A DNA stretch of 64,000 bases from positions 4,531,001-4,595,000 of the forward strand of contig OX387205.1 of NCBI GenBank assembly GCA_947561715.1, given 5' to 3'. Position numbers and translations under genes: made by a program. Positions 56,201-64,000 of the stretch are shown here, piece by piece; position 1 is the first letter of the stretch; each line of letters opens with the position of its first letter. The DNA is from Ascidia mentula (lineage: Eukaryota; Chordata; Ascidiacea; Phlebobranchia; Ascidiidae). A model generated the notes under the pieces. The model was given only the letters and a program-made list of their open reading frames with translations, made no database searches and had not been told where the DNA came from.

Positions 56201-57522
56201 AATCACGCAGAGCAATGTAGCTACGTATAACCAACAATAATCTGGGTAGGCTTTGCACAAAAGCGTCGTCAAAACAGAAGAAACTGTGATAGGCAAATAT
56301 TTATAGGCTTGCACTTGATGTTGTGGGCACTCAGCAAACGAAATGCGAAGTATACAATACGCTGCGTAAATTGCAACTGATTTGCGAAAACAATGGGTAG
56401 ACGATAAATCTGTGTTGATAAACTAAAATTGATCGATCGGTATCAATGGAAGGATAATTATGTTATTACTTGCACGTATTGGGTTTTGAAGTTGTGTAAA
56501 CAAATTTTGTGATAAATTAATGCCTGCAAAATCGGTTTTACTGCATCAAGTTATAACTACGTAGTTACAATCAAAACGTCTGAAAATTGAATTTTTTAGC
56601 AGTTACATGGGCTTTACTGTTTGTTTTGAAGATTTATTAAATCGTAAGTTATGTTACATAGGTTAGAACTACATTGTTGCTTATGTTTATCTTCACGTTG
56701 CATGACCTAATAACGTCATGATATAGATGGAAGCCGTTTATGTTCACTTTAAGTGTATGACGTATTGCAGGTTGCCTGTCAACAGGTTTTCGCGGACGGA
56801 AACTTGGAAACACTGTTTCAGTGTAATATTACGAGCTAAACAGTAGCCACCTATCGTTTTATCATTCATTTGTTTGCCTTCTTATGTGTGTCACACCACT
56901 CATGAACGTAAATGATTAACGAACCATAAATCGTTATCTTGATTTGTTTCACTGAATTAAACTGCGACACTGTTATGTGCGAAGGAGAAAATGAAATCCG
57001 CGGTTTTCGTCGTGAGCGATTGTACCTCTACGAAGGGAGCAAAAGATAGAATGAAGTTTGCCCAGAAACTTGGGAAGGAATACAACTTCGAACAGTTCGG
57101 TAAATGCAACCACAAACCACTGTCAAGTAGCAATGCGGAACTTTACAAAGTTATACGAATGTACAAGTAAGGATCTTGAAACCAAAATTATTTGACTCGC
57201 AGAAAACGTCTGTTGTTCTTTTCCACCAAATCGTTTCTCTTACAATTATTTTATAAATTTCCAATGTTGTTTCATTTAGATTCTATTTTGCATTTGAAAA
57301 CACGAAGGGTTGCAACGATTACGTCACAGAGAAATTTTGGATCAACTCTTTGTACGTTGGATGCGTGCCGGTAGTTTGGGGCCCAAAAAAGGTCGACGTG
57401 GCCCGTCTGGCTCCACCAAACTCCTTCATACACGCAGAGGATTTCGATTACGATCCAAAACGACTGGCGGAATATTTGAAACAAGTGGAAAGGAATGAAA
57501 CCGAATACAAAAGCTTTTTTCG
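53273..57522 (+). CDS. FUT-C: alpha-1,3-fucosyltransferase family protein (GT10), last exon missing
   Basis: Exons: 53273-53405, 54205-54403, 54593-54778, 54839-54923, 56985-57166, 57280-57522. Lengths 133, 199, 186, 85, 182 and 243 match the other family members (one extra codon in exon 5) and all phases agree. Exon 1 encodes a signal anchor at about residues 14-27; a second Met at 53288 is in frame. Exon 4 has W-W-C-G-E-S-P-W and F-N-W-S-M-H-Y; exon 7 has F-E-N-T-K-G-C-N-D-Y-V-T-E-K and G-C-V-P-V-V-W-G-P. The donor CG|GTATTT at 57522 needs a final 217-bp-type exon, but none is visible before the BEL element. It may lie beyond the window or be lost. Intron 5 is about 2 kb and carries hammerhead repeats. 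Confidence 0.85.
55009..55061 (-). ncRNA. Type I hammerhead ribozyme, copy 1
   Basis: On the minus strand: AGCTGCA (stem I), CTGATGA, GACC/GGTC stem II with a 5-base loop, GAAA, a 4-bp stem III (including A-T next to the core) with a 7-base TGGCCAT loop, GTC, then TGCAGCT closing stem I. Cleavage is expected after the base at 55016. All core positions are canonical. Confidence 0.9.
55293..55345 (-). ncRNA. Type I hammerhead ribozyme, copy 2
   Basis: Identical in core and stems to copy 1, 284 bp away in the same orientation. Cleavage is expected after 55300. Cutting at copies 1 and 2 would release a 284-nucleotide RNA. Confidence 0.9.
55480..55532 (+). ncRNA. Type I hammerhead ribozyme, copy 3, sense to FUT-C
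   Basis: CTGATGA at 55487-55493, stem II 55494-55506, GAAA 55507-55510, stem III closed by A55510-T55524 to G55513-C55521, GTC ending at 55525, and stem I AGCTGCA/TGCAGCT. The loop TGGCCA is self-complementary. Transcription of FUT-C would include this strand. Confidence 0.9.
55542..56984 (+). other. Rest of FUT-C intron 5
   Basis: AT-rich intron sequence with no further recognised element. The acceptor GTGCGAAG at 56984 has a weak pyrimidine tract, but gives the same 182-bp exon 6 as in the paralogs. Confidence 0.5.
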
Positions 57523-58964
57523 GTATTTGTATGAAAATTACCTTTATTTATTTATTTATTATATTTGACATATTCTAAAAGTGGTGATATCTAACGTGGT
57601 AGTAAGTATTTCGTGATAATCATTCAACATGACTTTCCAAAGATCATGTCCTTAATTCCACGTTACCGAAGCATGCGCAAGGTGTATATTAAATAACCAC
57701 AAAGGAACAGTATTTAAAACTGAGTACACGGGCCGGCAGAATATCACTTGTAGTGCCATCAAAAGACCGTTCCAGCACCTCCTGTGTACGGTTCGCCCAA
57801 TAATACCTCTCCAGTGGCTGGTAAAAATGAATATCAATGATCCACATGAAGTCAAGGCGACAGTGTTTTATATCGCCATTCATCTCATTTCGTGATGACT
57901 ATAAAAGAAGCTGAGTCAGTTAAACATACTCTGTCCATTTTCCCAAATGTCACCCCTCTGTACGGTGGTGCATGCTGGCTCTAACTTGGTTTGGGAAGCT
58001 GAATTTTGGGTTGTAATTCCTTAAATGTAACGCTACAACAGTGACAAGCACGCGAACAAACCAGGTTTTACACACAAATAGGACTTATTGTCTAAAAGAC
58101 AATTGACCATACATTTGACATTTCCTTTATTTATTTACACTCTATCGTGATCACACTGTGGCATAAGAAGCATACCATGCAGACACAAACCAAAAATTGT
58201 ACTGCCTTGCTGTGTTAAAAGTGTGAACATAAATTTCCATTTGATGCTTTGATGAAACTGGTGCACGCCTGACAAAACTTCAAATACATATCTTGCCGTA
58301 TGACGGGAAAGATTATCAATGGTCATCAAGCTGCTTTGATGAGACTTAGTGGTTCGAAACAGTGATCTTATCTGCAGCTTACCTAAAACGTATCATTATA
58401 ATGTAACATCGAAAATCACTCATGCACAACCCTTGCGTCACACAGTAAACATATAATTCAATTTCCACACAATATCAATTTGGCCTTGTATGTGACATCA
58501 TAATGCAAGAGAACTTTTTTCCTTCTGCCATGCTTGGTAAAACTGAGTTGTTAGGTACCACGTGTAGCGTGCTGAATTTAATGTCAAGTTTATTTTATTA
58601 AAGCTAGAGTTGCCTTAATTCTATTTGAATAAGTTGCTGTAAAAAATATTAATCGGATTGGTTTGTTGATGTTTCGTGTGATCTGGCTCAAAACTCCGGT
58701 AAGGGTATTTTTATTAACATTGCTTAACTGGAATCTTAGTGTACGTTTTCTTCACAGAAAACCGTGTTCTTTCTTGTGTCTGTGCTCGTGTTCCGATTCT
58801 TGTACGTGTTGTCAAGTGCCTGTGCCCGTGTGGCAAATACACGCGTTTTCGGGAATTGACATTCCTTGGTGTGACGACGGCGCGCTGCCAGACGCGCAAA
58901 TTCTGTCGTTACATTAAAGTTTTCGGAGTCTTTCTGAAACAAAGTTTCCAAGAAGTTCTACTTT
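57523..58964. other. Stretch between FUT-C and the BEL frame; unassigned frame 57883-57692 (-)
   Basis: No FUT exon 8 could be found. A minus-strand frame of 64 codons (57883-57692) has a protein-like composition with Trp, Tyr and Arg but no recognised family. The 5' LTR of the BEL element should lie in the right half, but cannot be delimited because the other LTR is outside the window. Confidence 0.3.
58329..58379 (+). ncRNA. Decayed hammerhead ribozyme
   Basis: AGCTGC, TTGATGA, a damaged stem II, GAAACAG, ATC and TGCAGCT follow in the correct order. C3 of the core is changed to T and stem III is longer and mismatched. It is related to the copies at 55 kb and probably inactive. Confidence 0.7.
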
Positions 58965-61900
58965 TTGACGATCTGTGAAGAAATGGATGAGACTATATCT
59001 CCGCTTGAATCGCCGGAGCCTACACGGTTGAGACCCCTCGCCGCTCAAGTCGTACTATCCTATGACGAGATACACCGCCATGTCGACAAGCTCAACAGTT
59101 GGTATGCAGTGGCTGAGACAGGCATTTTAAATAAGGACCACTCCCTACTGCAAGTAGCTAAGTTCCAAATTAACGAATGCTACTCACAATTGCAAAATAT
59201 GTACGGAATGTATATTGCCTCTTGCGAAGACTCAGAGAACCGCGTTGTATGCGAGGACGAGTTGAAGTCCGTCGAACAATGTAAGAAGGAGTTCGAAACC
59301 AGAATTGCGGAGTTAACGCCATTCGAACTACCAAATGCATTGCCCGAACTTGTGCTACGCCCACAGCATAGGGCACCAACTGTGGCTTCAAGCCACAGAT
59401 CCTCACGGTCCAGCCGCTCACGTTCGTCTGTGGCGAGCTCATCTGCGACAGAAAGAAGTCGTCTAGAGGCAAAGGTGGAGCGAGAGTTGGCATTGATTCG
59501 TCTAAAACAGGTCGAGGAAGAAAACGATCTAGTTCAAGGGCAACGAAAGGCGGAACTTGAAAAAGCAGCTCTGGGACGAAAGGCCGAACTTGAAAGGGTG
59601 GCTCTGCAACAGAAGGCAGATTTGGAAAAGGTTGTCTTGGAAGCAGAAAGGCGGAAGTTAAAGGCAAAATACGATTTCCAGGCTGCCGATGCAAGGGCTA
59701 GAATATTGAATGAAGAACCCAATGATCTGACATCGCCGGACAAGGATCCCAACCATAGTCAGAGCCCAGAAGTAGAATTGACTTCCTCGGTGCTGGGTGT
59801 CGAAGAAGTTCCGACGACGTCTTCTGCTACCAGAGATTGTGCGTCCCTTGTCCTAAATGGGGAAGTTCCACGTGACAACGTTAGTCCTCTTGTACGTGCT
59901 CCTGTATTGAATACACACCCAGACTTGGAAATGAAAGAGAGCCCAGCTGTATTACCGTGCATCGTAAAGGCTGTTGGAGAAGGCATGAGTATGCCGAAGC
60001 CCGACCACATGACGTTCTCGGGAAAACCTACGGATTATTGGATGTTTGTACGTTACTTTGAATCGAATCTCGAATGCAAGACTCGAAGTGACGATATGCG
60101 CCTGACATTGCTTGTCAATCAATGCAAAGGAAAGGCGAGGTCTCTGATTGAACACTGTTCTGTCCTGGAGACAAAGGAAGGCTATCCAGAGGCAAGAAAC
60201 ATTCTCTACGAGAACTTCGGTAAGCCTTATATAGTCGCTAGAGCCTTCGTAGAGGAGTTGACTAATGGCCCTAACTTGAAACCTGATGATGCAGCCGGTA
60301 TCCGCGCCTATGCACAGACTATGAAGAAATGCTTGTTGGTACTCCGCCCACTTGGAAATTTTGCTGACTTAAACACTATAGATCGTTTGGTGGCTTTGGC
60401 GAAGAAGCTGCCATATGAATCGCAAAGGCTTTGGCGCCGCCGAGTTGCGCAGATTGTAAGAAAAACTGGCAGGGAGGCAGATTTCGCAGATCTTGTTGAA
60501 TTTGTCGAAGAAGAATCTGCCGTAGTGAACACTTTACCTGGCCAGTTGTGTGTGTCCCGGAAAATTGAAGAAAAGAAACGTGCTGGTAAACCCAGTGGAA
60601 GAAATGTTACCTGCGCCACTGTGACAACAAATCCAAGTTCGTCGCCTGCCCCAATATTGAGCTGTCCATGCTGCAAACGTAATCACGTATTGGAAAGATG
60701 TGAGGCGTTTGGTAAAAAATCCAAGGTTCAAAGAAGAGAGTTCCTAAGGGATAAATTTATGTGCTATAACTGTTTTGGTTATCGACACACGTCGAAGTTT
60801 TGCACAAGGCCAAGTGCATGTGCTGTTCGGGGCTGCACCCTCGCGCACCACAAATTGCTGCACGAAGATATGCCAAATCCTGTACGTTCGAGGACATACG
60901 TGCCTGCGTCGGAAAATTATAATAGAATTCCGCGCAGTGAACCCCCCAGGAGCCAGACTAACAATTCTACAGCCAGGTGCAATGCGATAAAGAACGGCCA
61001 TTCAGCGTACTTTTCGGTTATTCCGGTGAAAATTCGAGCCAATGGTCGAGAGGTCAAGACGTACGCGTTCCTCGACCAGGGATCCGATACAAGTTTTTAC
61101 GACAAAAAGTTAGCAGATCTACTTTCGATAGACGGAAGTCCGAGACAAGTTACCATGTCCAGCGTCGGGAGAAGGCCCGCAAATTACAACGGATTTAGCG
61201 CAAATTTTCGCGTTTTGTCGTTAAGTGAAGATGAAGAAATCAGTGTAGACAATGCCTTGTCTATTGACTCTATTCCAGTCGAGCCTAATCCAACCCCGAG
61301 AAATACGGAACTGAATGGTCTTCCACACCTTCAGGGATTGGAATTCCCTCAGTTGTGTAATGGTGAGGTGCTGCTACTTATTGGCACTGACGTTACGTAT
61401 GCCCATAGAGTATTGGAGATGAGAACAGGAGACCGCAAACAACCATTTGCTGCGAGAACACCGCTGAGGTGGTCTCTCGTCGGCCCGTCAATCTGTTATC
61501 CTGCCGTTGATAATATTTCAGTTAACTTCCTTAAATGTAAATCATGGAGAGAGGAATTCCAGCAAGAGCCTGATGACATTCCATTCCCAACGTCAGTTGA
61601 GGATAGGAAAGTGCTCAACATGATGAAGGACTCGGTTAAACATACCGATGGACATTTCTATTTGCCGCTTCCATGGCGAAGTGAAGTTAGTCTGCCACAG
61701 GACAGCCGTTCTATGGCTGAGCGACGGCTTTGGTCGCTGAAGAAACGCTTGTCGCGCGACCTCGTGTTAAAAGACAAGTACGTAGAGAATATTCAATGTT
61801 ACATCGACAAGGGCTACGCAGAGGAGCTCAAAGAAGAAGGACGTTCCCCTGGCAATGTGCATTGGTACTTGCCGCACCACCCGGTTCGGCATCCACGAAA

Positions 61901-63155
61901 GCCTGAAAAGGTACGCATCGTTTTTTATTGCGCAGCGCAGCATAAGGGACTGTCGCTTAACGACGCGTTGCTGCAAGGGCCCGACTTAGTAAACAGTTTA
62001 TTCGGCGTTCTGGAGAGACTCCGTATGAACAGTATCGCTTTAGTGGCGGACGTGGAAGCAATGTTCCACCAGGTCCGCGTTCAAAAACAGGACATTGATG
62101 CCTTGAGATTTTTGTGGTGGCCGGGGGGAGACTTATCTAAAACTCCTACGGTTCATCGAATGCTGGTGCACATTTTTGGCGCCACGTCGTCGCCTAGCTG
62201 TGCCACATTTTGCTTGCGGGAGACGGCCGAAAAATTCGGTGGCAGATTTGACAGAGACGTTGGGGACATCGTTCGCAACGATTTTTATATTGACGACTGT
62301 TTGACTTCAACCGATACAGTCGAACACGCTGTTGGAATTGTGGCGCAGCTATGTGACTTGCTAAAAATGGGAGGATTCCGCCTCACTAAGTGGATGTTTA
62401 ACAGTCAAAACGTCTTGGATCAAATTCCCGAGACAGAAAGGGCTAAATCGGTAACTGATGTAAATTTGGACGCCTCCGTGAAAGAGCGTGTGCTTGGCGT
62501 CTACTGGCGTGTAAAGAATGATGAATTTGGGTTCAGCATAGCTGATACAATGCAAGGCAAGAAATTCACACGTCGCAATATTTTATCTGCTGTTAATACG
62601 CTGTATGACCCGTTGGGTTTTGCGGCACCCGTTACTTTGATTGCTAAGGTGTTGCAGCAGGAAATAATTCGACAGAAATTGGGACGGGATGATGAGCTGC
62701 CAGAAGATGATGTTGAGGAATGGAGACGCTGGCTTTCCCAGCTGCCGGAGCTCGAAAAGCTAACACTTCCCCGCTGTTTCAAGCCGGCGACATTCGGTTC
62801 AGTGGCGAAGTCCGAGATGCATCACTTTTCGGATGCGTCTACTAAAGGATACGGAACCGTATCATACCTCCGGTTGGTAAACGTTAATGGTAAAGTATAT
62901 TGCTCGTTTTTATTTGGCAAGGCAAAGGTTACACCACCTAAAACCGAGAGCATTCCCAGGCTTGAACTGGCCGCTGCTGTTCTAGCGGTGAAGGCCGACA
63001 AGTGGCTTCGACGCCAATTGAAGTTGGATAACTGTACGTCCGTTTTTTGGACGGACTCGTGCGCCGTCCGGCAGGGCATATACAACCAAAGTAAACGTTT
63101 TGGTACATTTGTTGCAAACAGGTTGGCTAAAATTCATCGACAGACAAACCCTTAA
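58965..63155 (+). CDS. BEL/Pao Gag-Pol polyprotein up to RNase H
   Basis: 1396 codons; the likely start is the ATG at 58983. A charged coiled-coil region spans about residues 155-240. Two Cys-rich knuckles follow (C-C-K-R-N-H near 567 and C-Y-N-C-F-G-Y-R-H near 598). The protease site is F-L-D-Q-G-S-D-T (about 698). RT has D-V-E-A-M-F-H-Q-V (motif A, about 1028) and Y-I-D-D (about 1108). RNase H begins F-S-D-A-S (about 1286), with R-L-E-L-A-A and W-T-D-S. The usual V-F-D-C-A-A motif before motif A reads V-F-Y-C-A-A. The frame ends at TAA 63153-63155 while coding similarity continues, so this is a nonsense mutation. Confidence 0.92.
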   Translation: MTICEEMDETISPLESPEPTRLRPLAAQVVLSYDEIHRHVDKLNSWYAVAETGILNKDHSLLQVAKFQINECYSQLQNMYGMYIASCEDSENRVVCEDELKSVEQCKKEFETRIAELTPFELPNALPELVLRPQHRAPTVASSHRSSRSSRSRSSVASSSATERSRLEAKVERELALIRLKQVEEENDLVQGQRKAELEKAALGRKAELERVALQQKADLEKVVLEAERRKLKAKYDFQAADARARILNEEPNDLTSPDKDPNHSQSPEVELTSSVLGVEEVPTTSSATRDCASLVLNGEVPRDNVSPLVRAPVLNTHPDLEMKESPAVLPCIVKAVGEGMSMPKPDHMTFSGKPTDYWMFVRYFESNLECKTRSDDMRLTLLVNQCKGKARSLIEHCSVLETKEGYPEARNILYENFGKPYIVARAFVEELTNGPNLKPDDAAGIRAYAQTMKKCLLVLRPLGNFADLNTIDRLVALAKKLPYESQRLWRRRVAQIVRKTGREADFADLVEFVEEESAVVNTLPGQLCVSRKIEEKKRAGKPSGRNVTCATVTTNPSSSPAPILSCPCCKRNHVLERCEAFGKKSKVQRREFLRDKFMCYNCFGYRHTSKFCTRPSACAVRGCTLAHHKLLHEDMPNPVRSRTYVPASENYNRIPRSEPPRSQTNNSTARCNAIKNGHSAYFSVIPVKIRANGREVKTYAFLDQGSDTSFYDKKLADLLSIDGSPRQVTMSSVGRRPANYNGFSANFRVLSLSEDEEISVDNALSIDSIPVEPNPTPRNTELNGLPHLQGLEFPQLCNGEVLLLIGTDVTYAHRVLEMRTGDRKQPFAARTPLRWSLVGPSICYPAVDNISVNFLKCKSWREEFQQEPDDIPFPTSVEDRKVLNMMKDSVKHTDGHFYLPLPWRSEVSLPQDSRSMAERRLWSLKKRLSRDLVLKDKYVENIQCYIDKGYAEELKEEGRSPGNVHWYLPHHPVRHPRKPEKVRIVFYCAAQHKGLSLNDALLQGPDLVNSLFGVLERLRMNSIALVADVEAMFHQVRVQKQDIDALRFLWWPGGDLSKTPTVHRMLVHIFGATSSPSCATFCLRETAEKFGGRFDRDVGDIVRNDFYIDDCLTSTDTVEHAVGIVAQLCDLLKMGGFRLTKWMFNSQNVLDQIPETERAKSVTDVNLDASVKERVLGVYWRVKNDEFGFSIADTMQGKKFTRRNILSAVNTLYDPLGFAAPVTLIAKVLQQEIIRQKLGRDDELPEDDVEEWRRWLSQLPELEKLTLPRCFKPATFGSVAKSEMHHFSDASTKGYGTVSYLRLVNVNGKVYCSFLFGKAKVTPPKTESIPRLELAAAVLAVKADKWLRRQLKLDNCTSVFWTDSCAVRQGIYNQSKRFGTFVANRLAKIHRQTNP

Positions 63156-64000
63156 CAATGGAGACACGTTGGATCACAGCAGAATCCCGCGGATGATGCT
63201 TCGCGTGGTTTGTCGGTACGTAAGCTTATCAGCTCTCGATGGCTGACAGGTCCGAAGTTTCTCTGGCAGAAAGAAGATCAATGGCCCACCCCACCAGAAA
63301 TGAAAACACAGCTGCCCCTGGAGTTCCAGCCAGCTGAGAGGAAAAGAATTGTCGTCAACGTTTGCACACAGTCAGAGTCAACCGATCGACTGATGAATCA
63401 CTATTCATCTCTTCATAAATTAAAGACATCGGTCGCGTGGCTGTTACGATTCAAGTCATTCCTGCTTTCAAAGGTTTCAGCGAACACTGGCAAATTGACA
63501 GTGGATAAGTTAAAGAAAGCGGAATTGGAAATAATCAAGTACGTACAACGTCAGTGCTTCGCTCCTGTGATTGATATTTTGTCACATGTCGGAAGGTCTG
63601 AAAGGGAATTGCAGAAGAAACTGAAAAAGTCGAAATATGCCAGTTCGTTGGCAAAGCTTAACCCCCAGCTATTTGATGAAGTTCTGCGGATTGGGGGGAG
63701 GTTGGAGAAGGCGCCGATTGCCTTCGAGGCGAAACACCCGATCATACTGCCGTATGATCACCACTTGACAGCACTTATTATCTTGCGCCACCATCACAAG
63801 GTTGGCCACTGCGGGACTGACCACACATGGACTTCGCTGCGTCAGCGTTTTTGGATCATAAAGGGTGGCGCCGCAGTGAGGAAGGAACTCAGCAAATGTA
63901 TGATGTGTCGCAAAAGGAATGTTCGACGTTGATTGTCCTGCTGCTTCACATATGGGAGGTTCGTGGGAGAGAATGATCAGATCGATTCGTCGCATTTTAA
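63156..64000 (+). pseudogene. BEL/Pao integrase fragment with core deleted
   Basis: In the same frame as Gag-Pol: N-P-A-D-D-A-S-R-G, then the linker and the integrase zinc finger (H-H-K-V-G-H-C-G with C-M-M-C near 63895). After R-N-V-R the frame changes at about 63930 and directly reads A-A-S-H-M-G-G-S-W-E-R-M-I-R, which normally lies after the catalytic core. The segment carrying the first two catalytic Asp residues is therefore missing. The protein continues past the window. Confidence 0.85.

Larger units (their letters stand above)
58965..64000 (+). mobile_element. BEL/Pao LTR retrotransposon, incomplete at the window end and internally deleted
   Basis: A single Gag-Pol frame of BEL type, followed in the same frame by an integrase fragment after one stop codon. 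The 5' LTR is not delimited and no 3' LTR is within the window. The order Gag, protease, RT, RNase H, integrase and the specific motifs identify BEL/Pao. Confidence 0.9.

Noticed and set aside
59170-62782. Minus-strand frames of up to 174 codons inside the BEL region
   Set aside because: They are antisense to the Gag-Pol frame, with compositions that mirror it.

Overview
This is animal nuclear DNA: AT-rich, genes split into short exons by GT-AG introns, and full of LTR, Penelope-like, LINE and hAT-type elements. An expanded family of type II membrane fucosyltransferases beside sulfotransferase-like genes, with many small introns, suggests an invertebrate chordate such as a tunicate (Ciona-like). 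That placement is inference; the sequence does not prove it.

Layout. 0-2 kb (+): the 3' end of the purine-synthesis gene PFAS, with a GC-AG intron. 2-9.6 kb: repeats, one hAT MITE, and a roughly 1.9-kb tandem duplication carrying spare copies of the first two fucosyltransferase exons. 9.6-12.8 kb (+): complete fucosyltransferase FUT-A. 13-17.3 kb: a foldback element and a broken sulfotransferase (ST1). 17.5-21.2 kb: another orphan exon 1-2 cassette and a decayed Gypsy element. 22.1-25.5 kb (+): complete FUT-B. 26.1-30.2 kb: a nearly intact Gypsy element whose empty site is preserved in the paralogous segment. 31.3-32.2 kb: 185 perfect copies of a pentanucleotide. 32.5-33.3 kb: a second broken sulfotransferase (ST2). 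34.3-38.7 kb (-): complete FUT-D. 39.6-51.4 kb: a transposon graveyard with at least five Penelope-like fragments (GIY-YIG endonucleases), a hAT MITE and a PLE foldback nested in one of them, and a LINE. 52.4 kb: a 9-bp minisatellite. 53.3-57.5 kb (+): FUT-C, lacking its last exon, with hammerhead-ribozyme repeats in its large intron. 59-64 kb (+): a BEL/Pao element running off the window.

The host genes other than PFAS would fucosylate, and perhaps sulfate, glycans in the Golgi. FUT-A plus ST1 and FUT-B plus ST2 are two copies of one segmental duplication. Exon sizes and intron phases of the fucosyltransferases are almost identical (199, 186, 82/85, 182, 243 and 217 bp for exons 3-8), which makes the gene models strong.

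The most unusual signal is a set of canonical type I hammerhead ribozymes in 284-bp direct tandem and inverted arrangement inside FUT-C intron 5, matching the organisation of metazoan retrozymes. Decayed relatives lie at 39.65 and 58.33 kb.
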